Below, in pieces: positions 45,114 to 47,988 of a stretch of 47,988 nucleotides of DNA (positions are counted from its first letter, which is position 1; each line of letters opens with the position of its first letter). Source of the DNA: Flavobacteriaceae bacterium (lineage in GTDB: Bacteria > Bacteroidota > Bacteroidia > Flavobacteriales > Flavobacteriaceae); NCBI GenBank assembly GCA_018699935.1, contig JABISF010000073.1:1-47988 (forward strand), given 5' to 3'. A program made the position numbers and the translations under genes. The notes beneath the pieces were generated by a model. The model was not told the DNA's origin, searched no databases, and saw only the letters and a list, made by a program, of their open reading frames with translations.

Positions 45114-46151
45114 TTAACTTTTATAGCTTTTTAGAAAATCCACCAAGCGGTGAATATCGTCTTCTTGATTATAAAAATGCACCGAAAAACGGATTCCACT
45201 CCCCCGCATCGCACAGCGAATATTCTGATCTAGAAGTGCTTGATACATTTTTTCATCTCCGGGAATACTAAAGATGCTACTGTCTTGCTTTTGAGATATT
45301 TTTCTTGAATCCAACAGCTGATGTTCTTGTAAGGTTGTTTTAAAATAAGACGTTAAACTTGCTTTTTGTTTTAACAACTGGTCAAAATCCATTTCTTCAA
45401 GCTGTTGCAATGCAAATCGAATACTGGCCGTGGCAAGAATATCAAAATGACCCGTAAAAATCTTATCATAAAATTGTTGAGCACTCCAAAGACTGTGTTT
45501 TAAAAAACCATCCGAAAGCATAATGATTCCATTGCCGAAACCCGCCAACAACCATTTGTAGCCACTGGCCACCACGGCATCGATAGGACTGTTGTTGAAA
45601 TCAAACGCATGGGCTCCTAAAAATTGAGTCCCGTCAGTAATCAGCAAAACTTGGGGGTATTTTTCCTTGATTTTTTTGAGAAAATCTAAGTCCATTTTAT
45701 AACCCGAAATATATTGCACCATACTGAAAGCCAATACCTCAAAAGCACCCGTGGAGAGCTGCTTGTCAATTTCTGATTCCAAGTGCTCGCTGATGGGAAG
45801 TGCTGCCGTTGAAAATCCCCTTTCCTCTATCGCAAAACGCAATGAAGGGTAATCTTCTTCCAAGGTCAAAAAGCGATAATTTTTTGGCAGTGCATCCAAC
45901 ACCCAACGAATTCCGGTAGAAAAGTTAAAAACACCAAAGGTTTGCGGTCTTGAAGCATTGAAAAAAGAAGCCATGACAGCATGCCCATGCTCCAAATCTT
46001 CGTAGGCTTTGATTTTATAGTGATCGCCCTCTTTGAGATAAATTTCCTCTTGTTGCGCTCTAAAATTTTGAAGTGCTGTGGACATGGGTCCGACATAAGC
46101 CGTATTCAAATAGGTACAGCTTTGGAGTAAAGGAAAAACGAAATTCTTCAA
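45114..46151 (-). CDS. Class V-fold PLP-dependent aminotransferase
   Basis: The protein has the cysteine desulfurase-like class V fold: SCTYLNTAYVGPMS near the N-terminus, FNFSTGIRWVLDALP, AFSMVQYISGYKMDLDFL, LLITDGTQFLGAHAFDFNNSPIDAVVASGYKWLLAGFGNGIIM with the Schiff-base Lys in SGYKWL, and the C-terminal GIRFSVHFYN. It gives 345 residues from TTG at 46151. A longer frame from TTG at 46184 is possible but would start upstream of the transcript start predicted from the -7 box at 46182-46189. The substrate is unknown; it lacks the mobile-loop Cys expected of a true desulfurase. It is sandwiched between thyA and folA on the opposite strand. Confidence 0.85.
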   Translation of the reverse strand: MKNFVFPLLQSCTYLNTAYVGPMSTALQNFRAQQEEIYLKEGDHYKIKAYEDLEHGHAVMASFFNASRPQTFGVFNFSTGIRWVLDALPKNYRFLTLEEDYPSLRFAIEERGFSTAALPISEHLESEIDKQLSTGAFEVLAFSMVQYISGYKMDLDFLKKIKEKYPQVLLITDGTQFLGAHAFDFNNSPIDAVVASGYKWLLAGFGNGIIMLSDGFLKHSLWSAQQFYDKIFTGHFDILATASIRFALQQLEEMDFDQLLKQKASLTSYFKTTLQEHQLLDSRKISQKQDSSIFSIPGDEKMYQALLDQNIRCAMRGSGIRFSVHFYNQEDDIHRLVDFLKSYKS

Positions 46152-46168
46152 GAGTGTTGAATAAAGTG

Positions 46169-46176
46169 TATTTTTG
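46169..46176 (+). promoter_or_regulatory. -7 promoter element of folA
   Basis: TATTTTTG on the plus strand matches TAnnTTTG, 26 bases before the folA ATG. It lies 5 bases from the opposing -7 box. Confidence 0.45.
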
Positions 46177-46181
46177 CAGTA

Positions 46182-46189
46182 CAAAATTA
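46182..46189 (-). promoter_or_regulatory. -7 promoter element of the class V aminotransferase gene
   Basis: TAATTTTG on the minus strand matches TAnnTTTG. Transcription would begin near 46175, which excludes the TTG at 46184 as start codon and supports the TTG at 46151. Confidence 0.45.
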
Positions 46190-46202
46190 ATCTTTTCTAT
46201 AT

Positions 46203-46709
46203 ATGATTGACCGTAAAAAAGGAAAAGAAATCACCTTGATTGCAGCCGCCTCCGAAAACCATGTTTTGGGTAAAGACAATCAGTTGATTTGGTATATTTC
46301 CGAAGACTTAAAACGGTTTAAAAAACTGACTTCTGGACATGCTATCATCATGGGGCGAAAGACCTTTGAGTCCATGCCCAAAGCACTCCCCAACCGAAAA
46401 AATATTATACTCACCAAGAACACTGCCTACTCCGCAGAAAACGCTTTTGTTGCCCATGATATTCCTTCGGCTTTGGAATTTGCTGCAGAGGATGACCGTC
46501 CTTTTGTGATAGGGGGAGGGGAAATTTATACATTATTCCTGCCCATTGCGGATAAAATCGAACTCACCCGCATTCACCATCCTTTTGTGGGAGATGCTTT
46601 TTTTCCCATCATTAATGAAAAGGAATGGGAATTAATTCAAGAAGAGAAATTTGAAGGAACGGAGGAACAACCGTACTCCTACTCCTATTTAACCTATAAA
46701 AGAAAATAA
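46203..46709 (+). CDS. folA: Dihydrofolate reductase
   Basis: The enzyme reduces dihydrofolate to THF with NADPH. The 168-residue protein has the substrate/cofactor motifs LIAAASENHVLGKDNQLIWYISEDLKRFKKLT, HAIIMGRKTFESMPKALPNRKNIILT and FVIGGGEIYTLFLPIADKIELTRI. Where most bacterial enzymes have a Pro-Trp pair in the M20 loop region (LPW), this one has LIWYI, so the Pro is replaced by Ile. It precedes fabD by 2 bases and is likely co-transcribed with it. Confidence 0.96.
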   Translation: MIDRKKGKEITLIAAASENHVLGKDNQLIWYISEDLKRFKKLTSGHAIIMGRKTFESMPKALPNRKNIILTKNTAYSAENAFVAHDIPSALEFAAEDDRPFVIGGGEIYTLFLPIADKIELTRIHHPFVGDAFFPIINEKEWELIQEEKFEGTEEQPYSYSYLTYKRK

Positions 46710-46711
46710 CA

Positions 46712-47593
46712 TTGAACGCATTTATTTTTCCCGGTCAAGGGGCACAATTTCCCGGAATGGGCAAAGACCTTTACGAAGCCTCTAGCATTGCGCAAGAACG
46801 CTTCCATCAAGCCAATGAGATCTTAGGATTTAAGATAACAGACATCATGTTTGGCGAAGATGCCGAGGCTTTAAAACAAACCCAAGTCACCCAACCCGCC
46901 ATATTTTTACATTCTACCATTTTAAGTCAGGTCATGAGTGGAGGACATGCTCCTGCCATGACTGCGGGACATTCTTTGGGAGAATTTTCGGCTTTGGTGG
47001 CAGCCGGCGTTTTTTCCTTTGAAGCTGGATTGCGTTTGGTTCACGAAAGAGCTTTGGCCATGCAAGCGGCATGTGATGAAGCCCCCGGAACCATGGCTGC
47101 CATTTTAGGTTTGGAAGACCTGGTGGTGGAGTCGATTTGTGAAAAGACTCCCGGAACAGTGATCGCTGCCAACTACAATTGCCCGGGACAATTGGTGATT
47201 TCCGGAGCGCAGGAAGCGGTGGAACAAGCCTGTGCCGCTTTTACCGAAGCCGGAGCAAGAAGAGCTTTATTACTCCCCGTGGGAGGGGCATTTCATTCCC
47301 CATTGATGGAACCCGCAAAGGCTCGTTTGGCCAAAGCCATTGAACAAACTGTTTTTAAGAACCCTACCTGTCCTGTTTATCAGAATGTGAATGCACAAGG
47401 AACTACCGATCCCGATGCATTAAAATCCAATTTAGTGGCGCAACTCACGGCTCCCGTTCGTTGGACACAGAGTGTTCAACAAATGATCACCGATGGGGCA
47501 AATCACTTTAGAGAAGTGGGTCCTGGTAAAGTACTTCAGGGTTTGGTTAAAAAAATTGATCGAAGCATGGAAGTCGTTTCGGCGACACTTTAA
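46712..47593 (+). CDS. fabD: Malonyl-CoA:ACP transacylase
   Basis: FabD loads malonyl groups onto acyl carrier protein for fatty acid synthesis. The 293-residue protein begins MNAFIFPGQGAQFPGMG (GQGAQ forms the oxyanion hole). It has the nucleophile Ser88 in AGHSLGEFSAL, the Arg in VHERALAMQAA that holds the malonyl carboxylate, and the catalytic His in VGGAFHSPLM. The start is TTG at 46712, 2 bases after the folA stop; this N-terminus matches the family exactly, so the TTG is well supported and translation is probably coupled to folA. It overlaps the convergent amidohydrolase gene by 4 bases. Confidence 0.96.
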   Translation: MNAFIFPGQGAQFPGMGKDLYEASSIAQERFHQANEILGFKITDIMFGEDAEALKQTQVTQPAIFLHSTILSQVMSGGHAPAMTAGHSLGEFSALVAAGVFSFEAGLRLVHERALAMQAACDEAPGTMAAILGLEDLVVESICEKTPGTVIAANYNCPGQLVISGAQEAVEQACAAFTEAGARRALLLPVGGAFHSPLMEPAKARLAKAIEQTVFKNPTCPVYQNVNAQGTTDPDALKSNLVAQLTAPVRWTQSVQQMITDGANHFREVGPGKVLQGLVKKIDRSMEVVSATL

Positions 47594-47988
47594 TCTTTTA
47601 CTACCTTACCTTCTTTCATTACAAAAGTGACTAGGATTAACGTATTTACATCGTCTGCTGCATTTTTATCAGTGGCAACGATATCCGCCATAAATCCGGG
47701 GGCAAGCTGTCCCAAACGGTCGGACTGTCCCAACAATTTTGCGTTTTCAAAGGTTGCCAATTGCAAGGCCTCAGTGACGGGCATTCCGGCTTCATTCATA
47801 TAAATAAATTCTTTGGCATTTTCGCCGTGGGGAAAAACACCCGCATCCGTACCAAAAGCAATGGGCACTCCATAGGCATAGGCGCTTTTGAACATCGCTT
47901 GGATCTTGGTTCCAATCGCAATGGCTTTAGGAACTATAATGGCGGGGTAAGCCCCAGGGATTTTGGCTTGCTCGGCAACAAATTTACC
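47590..47988 (-). CDS. Amidohydrolase family protein, C-terminal part (cut by window edge)
   Basis: The frame is open to the right edge, so the N-terminus lies outside the window. The visible 132 residues have the C-terminal signature of metal-dependent amidohydrolases of the Xaa-Pro dipeptidase/imidazolonepropionase-like group. The final metal-ligand Asp is in YGVPIAFGTDAGVFPHG. It is followed by EFIYMNEAGMPVTEALQLATFENAKLLG and LGQLAPGFMADIVATDKNAADD, the strand that returns to the small beta domain. Substrate and signal peptide cannot be judged. Confidence 0.88.
   Translation of the reverse strand, partial: GKFVAEQAKIPGAYPAIIVPKAIAIGTKIQAMFKSAYAYGVPIAFGTDAGVFPHGENAKEFIYMNEAGMPVTEALQLATFENAKLLGQSDRLGQLAPGFMADIVATDKNAADDVNTLILVTFVMKEGKVVKD

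Overview
The window is a compact, AT-rich chromosomal segment from a member of the Bacteroidota, most likely the family Flavobacteriaceae. Supporting signs are promoter elements of the Bacteroidota type (TTTG, about 19-20 bases, then TAnnTTTG), weak or absent Shine-Dalgarno sequences, a type IX secretion plug protein, a GldA-type gliding ABC ATPase, a split methionine synthase, a DAHP synthase fused to chorismate mutase, Na+-NQR and a membrane pyrophosphatase. No phage, transposon, CRISPR array, rRNA or tRNA gene was seen, so this is core genome rather than an accessory island.

Layout. 1-976: 3' part of an M20 peptidase. 1132-7027 (minus): complete nqrABCDEF operon for the sodium-pumping NADH:quinone reductase. 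7198-11138 (plus): T9SS plug protein, apaG, pruA and a small secreted protein. 11133-11768 (minus): rsmG. 11821-15920 (plus): fatty acid desaturase, aminotransferase, DEAD-box helicase, TfoX-like protein. 16130-20850 (minus): DUF975 membrane protein, then an aromatic amino acid operon (pheA, aminotransferase, tyrA, DAHP synthase/chorismate mutase). 20941-22134 (plus): retropepsin-like protease. 22487-25980 (minus): secreted protein plus TPR histidine kinase plus LuxR-type regulator. 26443-29368 (plus): DUF819 protein, EamA transporter, gldA. 29365-39102 (minus): eight-gene methionine/SAM operon metK-metY-metX-osmC-metZ-metH(N)-metH(C)-metF. 39347-47593: deoxynucleoside kinase, hppA, pdhB, a bifunctional nuclease, thyA, a class V aminotransferase, folA and fabD. 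The right edge holds the C-terminal part of an amidohydrolase.

The two most notable observations are RNA-based controls. First, the pheA operon is preceded by an unannotated 22-codon leader peptide in which nine of eleven consecutive residues are Phe or Tyr. It is followed by a rho-independent terminator that ends eight bases before the pheA ATG. An 8-base antiterminator pairing overlaps the leader stop codon, and a consensus promoter lies upstream. This is a full set of parts for classical ribosome-mediated attenuation sensing both end products. Second, the 5' UTR of metK carries a SAM-II-like aptamer followed by two mutually exclusive long-range helices, one of which would cover the metK translation start. 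It would put the whole methionine pathway, including SAM synthetase itself, under one SAM sensor.

Other points of interest are a changed flavinylation motif in NqrB (SGET instead of SGAT), a perfect inverted repeat over the promoter of the two-component operon, a probably leaderless T9SS plug transcript, a soluble tail on the pyrophosphatase, and tandem C5-6/G5-6 palindromes in the largest gene-free stretch.
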